From contig JANQIP010000072.1 of assembly GCA_028282095.1 (NCBI GenBank), forward strand, positions 1 through 44,281: a stretch of 44,281 bases of DNA, written 5' to 3'. Each line of letters starts with the position of its first letter. Position 1 is the first letter of the stretch. The notes under the pieces are model-generated. The model searched no databases, was not told the origin of the DNA, and saw nothing but the letters and a program-made list of their open reading frames with translations. A program made the translations under genes and the position numbers. This DNA comes from Xanthobacteraceae bacterium (GTDB taxonomy: Bacteria; Pseudomonadota; Alphaproteobacteria; Rhizobiales; Xanthobacteraceae). This document shows, in pieces, positions 17,910 to 25,351 of this stretch.

Positions 17910-18848
17910 ATGGGCCCACCGCGTTGCTCGGTCATCCTGCCGACCCACAACCGCGCAATGACATTGCCGCGGGCGGTCGCAAGCGTGCTCAACCAGGACG
18001 AACCGGACTTCGAGCTGATCATCGTCGACGATGCCTCGATCGACGGGACGCAGGCGTGGCTTGCAACGCTCGACGATCCGCGCATCCGCCTCGCGCGGGC
18101 CGAGCGCAACCAGGGTCCGAGCGCCGCGCGCAATACCGGCATCGCCATGGCAAGCGCACCGGTGCTTGCCTTTCTCGACTCCGATGACCTTTATTGCGTA
18201 CACCGTTTGTCGGTACCGCTCGCCGTCATGGCACGGGAGCCGGACGTCATCTGCACGCTGTCATCGGCGCGCAAGCAGGACAGAGACGGCGAACCGCAGG
18301 CCGTGCTGCTGCCGGACATAAAGCTCGCGCCGCCGGCATTTACCTGGGCGATGATCTGCGATCTCATCGGTGTTGAGGGCACGAGCATTACGGTGCGCAC
18401 CGAACACGCGGTCAAGGCCGGCGGTTTCGATGAGGCGCTGCGGCGGAGCGAGGACCGCGAGTTCCTCATCCGCGTGGCGCGGCTCGGCGCGCTACGTGTG
18501 CTGCCGGACATCCTGTTCGAAAAAGGTTGGTCGACGGACAGTCTCTCGAACGAATGGAGGGGCGCCGGTCGCGACCTTGTCGATTATGTTCGCGCGCGCC
18601 CCGAATATCTCGGGGCTTACCGCAAGTTCGGCCGTTATCTCGCAACCAAAGTCCTAATGATGCATCTGCGTCACCGCGATGTGGCAAGCCTCAAAGCCGA
18701 CCTCAAGAGGTTTCGGGCGGCCGGACTGCTCGATGTCGGCGCTGTGCGGCTGTGGCGCGACCATGTTGCGGTTAAACGCTATCGCCGCGCCCATTCCTCG
18801 GCCGAGGCACTTGCCGCGCTCACCGGCCCGCCGACGGATTGGGATTAG
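17910..18848 (+). CDS. Family 2 glycosyltransferase (312 aa)
   Basis: GT-A fold inverting glycosyltransferase using a nucleotide sugar. It starts directly in the fold (CSVILPTHNRAMTLPRAV), continues with ELIIVDDASIDGT and NQGPSAARNTGIA, and has the metal-binding LDSDD near residue 92. The EDREFL segment near 185 is the probable base region. The last about 100 residues are basic and helical without membrane segments, so it is likely cytosolic. ATG 17910 has GGGG about ten bases upstream; GTG 17904 is an alternative. The stop TAG is again followed by AGC (TAGAGC), as with family 1 repeats. It pairs with the upstream carbamoyltransferase. Confidence 0.9.
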   Translation: MGPPRCSVILPTHNRAMTLPRAVASVLNQDEPDFELIIVDDASIDGTQAWLATLDDPRIRLARAERNQGPSAARNTGIAMASAPVLAFLDSDDLYCVHRLSVPLAVMAREPDVICTLSSARKQDRDGEPQAVLLPDIKLAPPAFTWAMICDLIGVEGTSITVRTEHAVKAGGFDEALRRSEDREFLIRVARLGALRVLPDILFEKGWSTDSLSNEWRGAGRDLVDYVRARPEYLGAYRKFGRYLATKVLMMHLRHRDVASLKADLKRFRAAGLLDVGAVRLWRDHVAVKRYRRAHSSAEALAALTGPPTDWD

Positions 18849-18889
18849 AGCACTCGCAAGCACGGTTCGGCTAGCGGCCGCGGAGTGTG

Positions 18890-19294
18890 TCACCTCTCCC
18901 CGCTTGCGGGGAGAGGTCGACGCGCGCAGCGCGGCGGGTGAGGGGGCTGCAGCGCTGCCAAAGCGTTTGCGATCGTTTCGAGCACGCCGGCCGTATTCGT
19001 CAGGACGTCATTGTTCCAGAAGCGCAGAACGCGGTAGCCCTGGGATCGCAGAAAAGCGTCGCGCGCTTTGTCCTTTGGGCTTTCCGCGTGCTGGCTGCCA
19101 TCGACCTCGATGATCAAACGGTGCTCGCGGCAGGCGAAATCGACAATGAAAGGGCCAACCGGCTGTTGACGGACGAACTTGGTCGCGCAGAGACTCCTCG
19201 ATCGAAGGTGATGCCAGAGCTTCATTTCGGCGTCGGTCGAGCCGCGGCGGAGGTGTCGTGAGCGACCGGTCTTGGTGGGGTTTGCACCGCGCAT
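18890..19294 (-). CDS. DUF559 endonuclease-domain protein, cassette copy A (134 aa)
   Basis: Small protein with a DUF559 domain, a Vsr-like PD-(D/E)xK nuclease fold. Visible core: TDAEMKLWHHLRSRSL, FVRQQPVGPFIVDFAC, then LIIEVDGSQH and FLRSQGYRVLRFWNNDVL, giving Asp in VDFAC and Glu-x-Asp in EVDG as metal ligands. It lies entirely within a 476-bp unit with matching palindromic ends (18893-19368). Its last residues, RRPLPASGER, are translated from the end palindrome and the TGA stop lies just outside it. ATG 19294 gives the usual domain start; a longer frame from 19357 begins inside the other end. The cellular role is unknown; a second copy is at 22761. Confidence 0.82.
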   Translation of the reverse strand: MRGANPTKTGRSRHLRRGSTDAEMKLWHHLRSRSLCATKFVRQQPVGPFIVDFACREHRLIIEVDGSQHAESPKDKARDAFLRSQGYRVLRFWNNDVLTNTAGVLETIANALAALQPPHPPRCARRPLPASGER

Positions 19295-19368
19295 GTCGAA
19301 AGTGCCCCTCACCCGGATTGCCGAAAGGAGTTTCGGCAATCCGACCTCTCCCCGCAAGCGGGGAGAGG
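18893..19368 (-). mobile_element. DUF559 cassette A with inverted palindromic ends (476 bp)
   Basis: Both ends carry the 24-bp palindrome CCTCTCCCCGC-tt/aa-GCGGGGAGAGG (18893-18916 and 19345-19368). Just inside, CGGGTGAGGGG on the left matches CCCCTCACCCG on the right in inverted order. The right end also has a hairpin CGGATTGCCGAAA...TTTCGGCAATCCG (19314-19343). The body encodes the DUF559 protein. Copy B at 22764-23239 has the same architecture and length. The repetition and inverted ends support a mobile or mobilised unit; target duplications are not evident to me. Confidence 0.72.
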
Positions 19369-19370
19369 TA

Positions 19371-19490
19371 ATTCAAGCGGGGAGAGGAAATTCAGTTGCG
19401 CCGCTTATGTCGAAAGTGCCCGTCACCGGATTGCCGAAAGGCGTTTCGGCAGTCCGATCTTCCCCGCTTGCGCAGGAGGTAACCTGGTTC
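19371..19490 (-). repeat. Degenerate fragment of the DUF559-cassette end
   Basis: Directly beyond cassette A lies a decayed extra copy of its right end: GCGGGGAGAGG, then ATGTCGAAAGTGCCCGTCAC, the CGGATTGCCGAAAGG...TTTCGGCAGTCCG hairpin, and an eroded TCTTCCCCGCTTGCG palindrome. It contains no DUF559 coding sequence. Confidence 0.7.
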
Positions 19491-19519
19491 AAGCCAGAGG
19501 CAATCAATCGGATAGCGCA

Positions 19520-20383
19520 TCAATCACCGGTCGCGACCGGCAGGTCGTCGCGACTGCCCCACTCGCTCCAAGAGCCGTCATAGAGGCCCACGGCCTCGAT
19601 ACCGAGTGCGTCGAGCGCGAGCCACAAGGTTGCGGCCGTCACGCCCGAGCCGCAGGTGGTGACGATCGGCCTGTCGAGATCGACGCCGCCGGCAAGGAAC
19701 GCCGCGCGCACGTCATCGGGTGGCAACATCCGGCCATCCCGCACGACGGCCGTGTGCGGCACATTGAGCGAGCCGGGGATGTGGCCGGCCCGCAAGCCGG
19801 GCCGCGGCTCCGGCGCGTCGCCGCGGAAACGCTCGGCCGAGCGCGCGTCCACGACCTGGGCGCTGCGTTCCGTGAGTACGCTTTGGATGCGGGCGAGGTC
19901 GGCGACGATGTCGGCGGGCTCGCGCGCGTGGAAGCGGGTCGGCGGGCGCGACACCGCGCCCTGTTCGAGCGGCAGGCCCGCCGCCTTCCAGGCTGGCATT
20001 CCGCCTTCGAGCACGAACACACGCTCGGCGCCGAACAGGCGGAAGGTCCACCACACGCGTGGCGAAGAGAACATCCCGAGGCCATCGTAGCAGACAATGG
20101 TGTCACGCTCGCTGATGCCCATCGCGCCGACCGCCTCGGCGAAGGCTTCGCGCGTGGGCAGCATATGCGGTAGCGGTGAAGCGGTATCGGCGATCGTCTC
20201 GATATCGAAACGCTGCGCGCCGGGAATGTGGCCGGCGAGGTATTCCTGGTCGGCGTCGCGCAGCGTGGTGGGGAGATAACAGGACGCGTCGAGCACGGCG
20301 AGATCGGGCGCGCCCAGATTCTCGGCAAGCCAGGTCGGCGTGACGATGAAACGGCTGTTGGTGGGAGGCGGGGCATTGGTCAT
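19520..20383 (-). CDS. sseA: 3-mercaptopyruvate sulfurtransferase SseA (287 aa)
   Basis: Two-domain rhodanese-family enzyme transferring sulfur from 3-mercaptopyruvate to thiol or cyanide acceptors. The inactive N-terminal rhodanese domain (about 10-145) includes LAVLDASCYLP and EYLAGHIPGAQRFDI. The active C-terminal domain (about 165-285) includes VVDARSAERFRG, AGHIPGSLNVP and the loop TTCGSGVTA, whose CGSGVTA form is diagnostic for mercaptopyruvate rather than thiosulfate sulfurtransferase. Start 20383 follows GGAGAC; the frame to 20497 is over-extended. It is co-directional with cysK upstream, both in sulfur metabolism, though 284 bp of repeats separate them. Confidence 0.95.
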   Translation of the reverse strand: MTNAPPPTNSRFIVTPTWLAENLGAPDLAVLDASCYLPTTLRDADQEYLAGHIPGAQRFDIETIADTASPLPHMLPTREAFAEAVGAMGISERDTIVCYDGLGMFSSPRVWWTFRLFGAERVFVLEGGMPAWKAAGLPLEQGAVSRPPTRFHAREPADIVADLARIQSVLTERSAQVVDARSAERFRGDAPEPRPGLRAGHIPGSLNVPHTAVVRDGRMLPPDDVRAAFLAGGVDLDRPIVTTCGSGVTAATLWLALDALGIEAVGLYDGSWSEWGSRDDLPVATGD

Positions 20384-20445
20384 GGCTTGTCTCCGCGGCA
20401 TGCGGCGCGTTTTTCTGTGGGGTTCGGCGTAGGTTGTCTTTGTTT

Positions 20446-20605
20446 GATCAGATGATCTTGTCCGAAGAGCAGCGTAGGGTGGGCAAAGGCGCGCCAAGAG
20501 CGCGGCGTGCCCACGCGGCCAAGGCCGCCGAACACGAATTGGTGGGCATGCTTCGCATGCCCACCCTACTGTTCTTTTCGATCTGCCAGCTTTTCGGGAT
20601 CATGC
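20446..20605 (-). repeat. Family 1 palindrome split by a nested 96-bp element
   Basis: The left part of a reverse family 1 core (GATGATCTTGTCCGAA, ending about 20466) and its right part (TCTGCCAGCTTTTCGGGATC, from about 20582) are separated by foreign sequence. That insert contains a unit with perfect 11-bp inverted ends, GTAGGGTGGGC at 20474-20484 and GCCCACCCTAC at 20559-20569. It has a further internal hairpin, GGTGGGCATGC/GCATGCCCACC. Confidence 0.82.
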
Positions 20606-20621
20606 TGCTCTTCGTTTGATC

Positions 20622-20665
20622 GCATGATCTTGTCCGAAAAGTCTGCCAACTTTTCGGGATCATGC
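20622..20665 (-). repeat. Family 1 palindrome abutting the cysK stop
   Basis: Intact core in reverse orientation, GCATGATCTTGTCCGAAAAG...CTTTTCGGGATCATGC, one base from the TGA of the minus-strand cysK gene (20667-20669). Its position and stem make it a candidate transcript end for cysK, although no T-run follows. Confidence 0.8.
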
Positions 20666-20666
20666 T

Positions 20667-21704
20667 TCAGGTTGGCTCGAACGGGGCCGCGATGGTCGCG
20701 CGCTGCTCCAGCCAGGTCGGCACGGGCAGGCTCTTCTCGCGCAGGAAGCTCGGGTTGAACAGTCGCGACTGGTAACGCGTGCCGTAGTCGCACAGCACCG
20801 TCACAATGGTGTGGCCGGGGCCAAGCTCGCGCGCAAGCCTTATTGCGCCGGCGACATTGATGCCGGAGGAGCCGCCGAGGCACAGCCCTTCATGCTCGAT
20901 CAGGTCGAACACGATCGGGATCGCCTCCTCGTCGGGAATCTGGAAAGCGATATCGATCGGCGCGCCTTCTATATTCTTGGTGATGCGGCCCTGGCCGATG
21001 CCTTCGGTGATGGACGTGCCCTCGGCTTTGAGCACGCCGGTCGTGTAATAGCTGTAGAGCGCCGCGCCGCGCGGATCGGCAAGGCCGATCTTGATCGCCG
21101 GATTGCGCGCCTTCAACGCGAGGCCGACGCCCGCAAGCGTGCCGCCGGTGCCGACCGCGCAGATGAAGCCGTCGACCTTTCCCTCGGTCGCGTCCCAGAT
21201 TTCCGGGCCGGTGGTCGCGATATGGGCCTCGCGATTGGCGACATTGTCGAACTGGTTCGCCCAGATCGCGCCGTTCGGCTCGCTGCGCGCCATCTCGGCG
21301 GCGAGCCGCGCGCCCACCTTCACGTAATTGTTGGGATTGGCATAGGGCACGGCCGGCACCTCGACCAAAGTTGCCCCGCAGCCGCGCAGCGTGTCCTTCT
21401 TCTCCTGGCTCTGCGTCTCGGGGATGACGACGATCGTGCGGTAGCCGAGCGCATTGCCGATGAGCGCGAGGCCGATGCCGGTATTGCCGGCGCTGGCTTC
21501 GACGATCACGCCGCCCGGCTTGAGCGCGCCCGTGCGGATCGCATCCTCGATGATGAACAGCGCGGCGCGGTCCTTGACCGACTGGCCCGGATTCATGAAC
21601 TCGGCCTTGCCGAGAATGGTGCACCCGGTGAGCTCCGAGGCGCGCTTGAGCTTGATCAGCGGGGTGTGCCCGATGGCCTCGACAATGCCGTCGCAGATTC
21701 GCAT
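20667..21704 (-). CDS. cysK: Cysteine synthase (O-acetylserine sulfhydrylase) (345 aa)
   Basis: PLP enzyme making cysteine from O-acetylserine and sulfide. The PLP lysine lies in NPGQSVKDRAALFIIEDA, the substrate loop is EASAGNTGIGLAL, and the glycine-rich phosphate cup is CAVGTGGTLAGVG. It has a C-terminal extension (about residues 310-345, FLREKSLPVPTWLEQ), as in the longer proteobacterial form. The start at 21704 (MRICDGIVEAIGHTPLIKL) is clear; the open frame continues another 164 codons upstream but that part is antisense-like and overlaps the SDR gene. It precedes sseA on the same strand. Confidence 0.95.
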   Translation of the reverse strand: MRICDGIVEAIGHTPLIKLKRASELTGCTILGKAEFMNPGQSVKDRAALFIIEDAIRTGALKPGGVIVEASAGNTGIGLALIGNALGYRTIVVIPETQSQEKKDTLRGCGATLVEVPAVPYANPNNYVKVGARLAAEMARSEPNGAIWANQFDNVANREAHIATTGPEIWDATEGKVDGFICAVGTGGTLAGVGLALKARNPAIKIGLADPRGAALYSYYTTGVLKAEGTSITEGIGQGRITKNIEGAPIDIAFQIPDEEAIPIVFDLIEHEGLCLGGSSGINVAGAIRLARELGPGHTIVTVLCDYGTRYQSRLFNPSFLREKSLPVPTWLEQRATIAAPFEPT

Positions 21705-21790
21705 GCAGGACCTGTTCGATGGAAAACGAAAGGCGTTGAAACTATCGGGGACCGAGGAGCCGGACAAGCGCGACAAATGCCGCCGTCGCG

Positions 21791-22552
21791 TCAGCCGCGT
21801 CCGACAAACGGCATCTTGGTCGCCATGACCGTCATGAACAACACATTGGTGTCGAGCGGCAGGCTTGCCATATAGGCGACCGCTTCGCCGGCCTTTTCCG
21901 CTGCCATGCTCGGCTCGACCATGCGCTCGCCGCTCGGCTGGAGCAGGCCGATGCTTTGTCCCAGGCCTTCGGTCAGCGGCGTTGCCGCATTGCCGATGTC
22001 GATTTGGCCGCATGCGATGTCGTGGGCGCGCCCGTCGAGCGCGGTCTGCCGGGTGAGCCCGGTGATCGCGTGCTTGGTCGCGGTATAGGCGACCAATAGC
22101 GGGCGCGGTGCATAGGCCGCGATCGAGCCATTGTTGATGATGCGTCCGCCGCGCGGCTCCTGCGCCTTCATGATGCGGATTGCCTCCTGCGTGCACAGAA
22201 AGGTGCCGGTAAGATTGATGTCGACGACCTCCCTCCAGGTCTCCAAGGACACATCCTCGATTGGCGATGCTGGTGCATTAATGCCGGCATTGTTGAACAG
22301 GAGATCGAGACGGGTGAACCTCTCGCGAATCGTGGCGAACAGCGCGTGCACGGAGGCGGGGTCGGCGACATCCGTCGGAACGGCGAGCGAGCTTCCGCCC
22401 GCGGCCGCAATTGCGGCATCGGTCTCCGCGAGCAGATCTTTGCGACGGCCGGCAAGCACGACCGTGTAACCTGCTTTGCCAAGCGCGAGCGCTGCCGCGC
22501 GGCCGATGCCGGTGCCGGCGCCGGTCACGACGGCGATGCGGGATCCTGTCAT
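21791..22552 (-). CDS. SDR family oxidoreductase (253 aa)
   Basis: Classical short-chain dehydrogenase/reductase. NAD(P)-binding [17 protein letters not shown], the NNAGI segment, the Ser-containing INNGSIAAY and catalytic YTATKHAI are all present. The C-terminal substrate region is family-like ([17 protein letters not shown]), so the substrate is not predictable. Start 22552 has GGAGG eight bases upstream and is preferred to ATG 22591, which lies in flanking repeat sequence. It sits 86 bp upstream of cysK on the same strand and is probably co-transcribed by position only. Confidence 0.9.
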   Translation of the reverse strand: MTGSRIAVVTGAGTGIGRAAALALGKAGYTVVLAGRRKDLLAETDAAIAAAGGSSLAVPTDVADPASVHALFATIRERFTRLDLLFNNAGINAPASPIEDVSLETWREVVDINLTGTFLCTQEAIRIMKAQEPRGGRIINNGSIAAYAPRPLLVAYTATKHAITGLTRQTALDGRAHDIACGQIDIGNAATPLTEGLGQSIGLLQPSGERMVEPSMAAEKAGEAVAYMASLPLDTNVLFMTVMATKMPFVGRG

Positions 22553-22590
22553 TTCGCTTCCTCCGAACGCGGCGCCTTGCGCGATTTTCA

Positions 22591-22669
22591 CCTCTCCCCG
22601 CTGTGCCCCTCACCCGGATTGCCGAAAGGAGTGTCGGCAATCCGACCTCTCCCCGCAAGCGGGGAGAGG
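22591..22669 (-). repeat. Solo DUF559-cassette end (internal deletion derivative)
   Basis: Consists of half of the left palindrome (CCTCTCCCCGCT) joined directly to GTGCCCCTCACCC, followed by the right-end hairpin (CGGATTGCCGAAA...GTCGGCAATCCG) and the intact right palindrome (22646-22669). The whole DUF559 gene is missing, as expected for a deletion derivative or MITE-like form. It lies just upstream of the SDR gene start and so may influence its promoter. Confidence 0.72.
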
Positions 22670-22760
22670 TAGTTCACGTGCAAGCGAGAGGTATTTTATT
22701 TTTTGCCGACGCGAGACGATTCCAAAGCATAGGATGGGTTGAATGTGCCTCGCGCGATTA

Positions 22761-23164
22761 TCACCTCTCCCCGCTTGCGGGGAGAGGTCGACGCGCAAAG
22801 CGCGGCGGGTGAGGGGGTAGCGGCGCTGCCAGAGCGTCGGCGATCGTTTCAAGCACGCTGTCGCATTCGTCAGAACATCGTGGTTCCAGAAGCGCAGAAC
22901 GCGGTAGCCCTGGGACCGCAGGAAGGCGTCACGCGCTTTGTCGTTCGGGTTTTCCGTGTGCTGGCTGCCATCGACCTCGATGATCAAACGGTACTCGCGG
23001 CAGACGAAATCGACGATGAAAGGGCCAATCGGCTGCTGACGGACGAATTTGGCCGCGCAGAGACTTCTCGATCGAAGGTTATGCCAGAGCTTCATTTCGG
23101 CGTCGGTGGAGCCGCGGCGGAGGCGTCGTGCGCGATCGGTCTTGGTGGAATTCGCGCCGCCCAT
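22761..23164 (-). pseudogene. Frameshifted DUF559 gene, cassette copy B
   Basis: Nearly the same protein as copy A up to DVLTN (FVRQQPIGPFIVDFVC and LIIEVDGSQH are intact). One base is missing around 22858-22866: between AGCACG and ATTCGTCAG copy A has eight bases and copy B seven. After the loss the frame reads ACLKRSPTLWQRR instead of the LETIANAL-type ending and runs on through flanking repeats to 22610. Restoring one base brings the ATG at 23164 into frame with a TGA at 22761-22763, the same relative place as in copy A. The nuclease core is upstream of the lesion, so a longer protein might still fold. Confidence 0.75.
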
Positions 23165-23239
23165 GTCGAAAGTGCCCCTCACCCGGATTGCCGAACTGAA
23201 GTTTCGGCAATCCGACCTCTCCCCGCAAGCGGGGAGAGG
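22764..23239 (-). mobile_element. DUF559 cassette B with inverted palindromic ends (476 bp)
   Basis: Same layout and length as cassette A: 24-bp palindromes at 22764-22787 and 23216-23239, inner CGGGTGAGGGG and CCCCTCACCCG, and a right-end hairpin at 23184-23214. A one-base deletion in the gene is offset by an extra base in that hairpin loop. It is oriented like copy A and lies 3.4 kb from it, with the solo derivative 95 bp away. Confidence 0.72.
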
Positions 23240-23311
23240 CGATTTCATTTATCGAACACGAATAGAAAGCCGGACAGGGACACGCCAATCGGTGTGTCTT
23301 TTGAAAGATAA

Positions 23312-24058
23312 TCACTTGATTGTGCCGTAGGGCGGGGGCGGGATAGCGGCGTGGGCGGCGCGCAGCGCGGCCGACCAGCGCTGGCGCAGGTCCTTGAAAT
23401 AGGGCTCGTCCGGCTCAATGCGGTAGGCGAGCTGCGCGTCACAGGAATCACGCCGGGTGACGAGAACATCGAGCGGCATGCCGACGCTGAGATTGGAGCG
23501 CATGGTCGAGTCGACCGAGACGAGGCTGATCTTGAGCGCGTCATCAAGGTCGGTGTCATAGGTGACCGCGCGGTCGAGCACCGGCTTTCCGTATTTGTGC
23601 TCGCCGATCTGCAGATAGGGCGTATCGCGCGTGCACTCGATGAAGTTCCCGGCGCTGTACATCATGAACAGGCGCAGCCGGCCGCCTTTGATCTGCCCGC
23701 CGAGCAAGAAGGATAGCTCGAACTTGACGTCGGCGGCCTCGAGCGCGGGACCTTCCGCCCGGTGCACCGTCCGGATCGCCCGCCCAAGCCGCTGCGCTGC
23801 CTGGAACATGGTCGGCGCGTCCATCAGCGTTTCGCGCTCGCCGGTCTCGGGATTGTCCATGCCCTCGCTCAGCATGCTCAGGACCGACTGGCTGAGCGAC
23901 AGATTGCCGGCGGAGGCGACCGCGATGATGCGCTCGCCGGGAACGGCGAACACGTGCAGCTTGCGGAACACCGAGACATTGTCGAGCCCGGCATTGGTGC
24001 GCGTGTCGGCGAGCATGACGAGCCCCTCGCGCACGAGGATTCCACAGCAATAGGTCAT
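23312..24058 (-). CDS. Anbu proteasome-type peptidase (248 aa)
   Basis: Ancestral beta-subunit-like member of the proteasome/HslV Ntn-hydrolase superfamily. After removal of the initiator Met, Thr2 (MTYCCGILVREGL) would be the N-terminal nucleophile; LADTRTNAGLDNVSVFRK and the Ser-rich strand segments fit the family. The C-terminus ends in a short proline-rich tail. It belongs with the transglutaminase-like, alpha-E and ATP-grasp genes that lie upstream on the same strand, a conserved association known for Anbu. Here three repeats occupy the 418-bp gap before it, so it may need its own promoter. Only a weak purine stretch precedes the start. Confidence 0.92.
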   Translation of the reverse strand: MTYCCGILVREGLVMLADTRTNAGLDNVSVFRKLHVFAVPGERIIAVASAGNLSLSQSVLSMLSEGMDNPETGERETLMDAPTMFQAAQRLGRAIRTVHRAEGPALEAADVKFELSFLLGGQIKGGRLRLFMMYSAGNFIECTRDTPYLQIGEHKYGKPVLDRAVTYDTDLDDALKISLVSVDSTMRSNLSVGMPLDVLVTRRDSCDAQLAYRIEPDEPYFKDLRQRWSAALRAAHAAIPPPPYGTIK

Positions 24059-24158
24059 GGGTTGAGCGCCGCTCCCTCTTTCGGCGAGCCTGTAGTTTGC
24101 GCTGACCTCTTAATCACGGCAAGCCGGCGGTCCGATCACCCACGCAATAACACGCCGA

Positions 24159-24262
24159 TTAGAGCGCGATTGCTACAGGTCGAATCAAACGCGCTCTCTG
24201 TTTGCTTCTTTGGTCGCATGATCCTGTCCGAAAAATCTGCCAACTTTTCGGGATCGCGCTCC
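24159..24262 (-). repeat. Family 1 palindromic element in the Anbu operon gap
   Basis: Reverse-oriented copy: TTAGAGCGCGATT at one end, ACGCGCTCT inside, and the core GCATGATCCTGTCCG...CTTTTCGGGATCGCGCTC at 24216-24261. It is the repeat nearest the anbu start and lies about 100 bp upstream of it. Confidence 0.8.
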
Positions 24263-24272
24263 ACATTCCGTT

Positions 24273-24333
24273 CATTCCCGCCAAAGCGGGAATCCCCTTC
24301 GGCGGTGCATCTGGTTCCCCGCTTTCGCGGGGA
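24273..24333. repeat. Pair of short palindromes, third repeat type
   Basis: Two small hairpins, CATTCCCGC/GCGGGAAT (24274-24292) and TTCCCCGC/GCGGGGAC (24315-24333), separated by about 22 bp. Their ATTCCCGC and CCCCGC cores resemble a REP type widespread in Proteobacteria. They lie between the family 1 and family 2 elements. Confidence 0.65.
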
Positions 24334-24341
24334 CGAACGGA

Positions 24342-24468
24342 CTAGTGTTTTCTTCTCTGACGGTCCGATCCCGGACCGTCAGGGAAGGAACACCAGCTAA
24401 TCCGGTTCTTTGTGATGCGGCACCAACACAATGAGACGGGCTCAAGCGCTGGTGCCGCATCATTGTAA
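24342..24468 (+). repeat. Double-hairpin element, family 2
   Basis: Begins CTAGTGTTTTC, contains the CTGACGGTCC/GGACCGTCAG stem, then GATGCGGCACCAAC pairing with GCTGGTGCCGCATC. The trailing CTAG has decayed. It ends nine bases before the stop of the transglutaminase-like gene at 24477, so it may also act as a transcript end. Confidence 0.78.
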
Positions 24469-24476
24469 CACGTGCC

Positions 24477-25307
24477 TCAGCTCTGGATCTGTTGCGCCGC
24501 CTGGGTGACATTCACCGCCACCGACAGCTTCTCTTCGCCGCCGCCGACACGGGCACCGCGCACCGGCGCCGCACCGAGATAATCAAGCCCGATCGCGACC
24601 CGGACATGGGCGTCGGTCGTGCAAATCGCGTGCGCCGGGTCGAAACCGACCCAGCCGAGGCCGGGCACGAACGCCTCGACCCAGGCGTGACCGGCTTCCT
24701 GCGCCGTCACGCCGTCGCTGCGGCGGAAATATCCGCCGACATAGCGCGCCGGAATGTCGAGCGTGCGTGCGGTCGCAATGAAAATATGGGCAAGATCCTG
24801 GCAGACGCCGCGCCGCAAGGCGAATGCCTCGGCGGCGGTGGTGGCAGCATGCGTCGGGTCGGTATCGTAGGTGACCTCGCGATGCAGTTCGCCCAGCAAT
24901 GCGTGGAGCAGGTCGAGCTTGTCGGTTCCGCCATTGCCTTCGGCCAAATGACGGGCGAAGTCCTGGATCGCCGCGTCCGGCTGGGTCAGGGGTGTTTCAC
25001 GCAGAAACAGGCTCGGGGGAAACCGCTCGACGGCGTTGCGCACGATGCCATGGGTGTCCTGGGTCTCGACCTCGCCCGCGACCACAACGCTCAACGCGTC
25101 CAGCGGCTCATGGACGGAAAAGGTGTGCATGATATCGCCGAATGCGTCTTCTTGCGCGTCGAGCTTGCAGTCTTCCGAAATCTCGATACGCCAGTTGACG
25201 ACATACTGACCCTCATGGTGGCGCGGGGTCACGCGCAGGACCTGGATCGCTCGCGTCAGCGGCGCCTCGTAGCGGTAGACCGTTTCATGGAATATGTGGA
25301 TGCGCAT
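24477..25307 (-). CDS. Transglutaminase-like protein of the Anbu system (276 aa)
   Basis: Transglutaminase/cysteine-protease-like protein with the N-terminal beta domain typical of this operon (MRIHIFHETVYRYEAPL then VLRVTPRHHEGQ). The papain-like triad is visible: Cys in LRRGVCQDLAHIFIATAR, His in GHAWVEAFVPG and Asp in WVGFDPAHAICTT. It may cleave or form amide bonds on a peptide product. I start at ATG 25307 because it begins at the conserved family N-terminus; GTG 25355 overlaps the previous stop and is possible. It follows the alpha-E gene directly, so both are one transcript. Confidence 0.93.
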   Translation of the reverse strand: MRIHIFHETVYRYEAPLTRAIQVLRVTPRHHEGQYVVNWRIEISEDCKLDAQEDAFGDIMHTFSVHEPLDALSVVVAGEVETQDTHGIVRNAVERFPPSLFLRETPLTQPDAAIQDFARHLAEGNGGTDKLDLLHALLGELHREVTYDTDPTHAATTAAEAFALRRGVCQDLAHIFIATARTLDIPARYVGGYFRRSDGVTAQEAGHAWVEAFVPGLGWVGFDPAHAICTTDAHVRVAIGLDYLGAAPVRGARVGGGEEKLSVAVNVTQAAQQIQS

Positions 25308-25351
25308 CGCAGGCCTGTCTTCCGGGCGACGACAAACCCAACCGGCGCCGC

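Noticed and set aside
20811..21875. 354-codon plus-strand frame opposite cysK
   Set aside because: Arg/Asp-rich with no motifs; cysK on the other strand is unambiguous.
21705..22196. 164-codon N-terminal extension of cysK
   Set aside because: It overlaps the SDR gene in another frame, has no domain, and the canonical cysteine synthase start is at 21704.
23279..23302. GACACGCC/GGTGTGTC hairpin followed by TTTT as a terminator
   Set aside because: The T-run is on the plus strand, where no gene ends; it points the wrong way for anbu.
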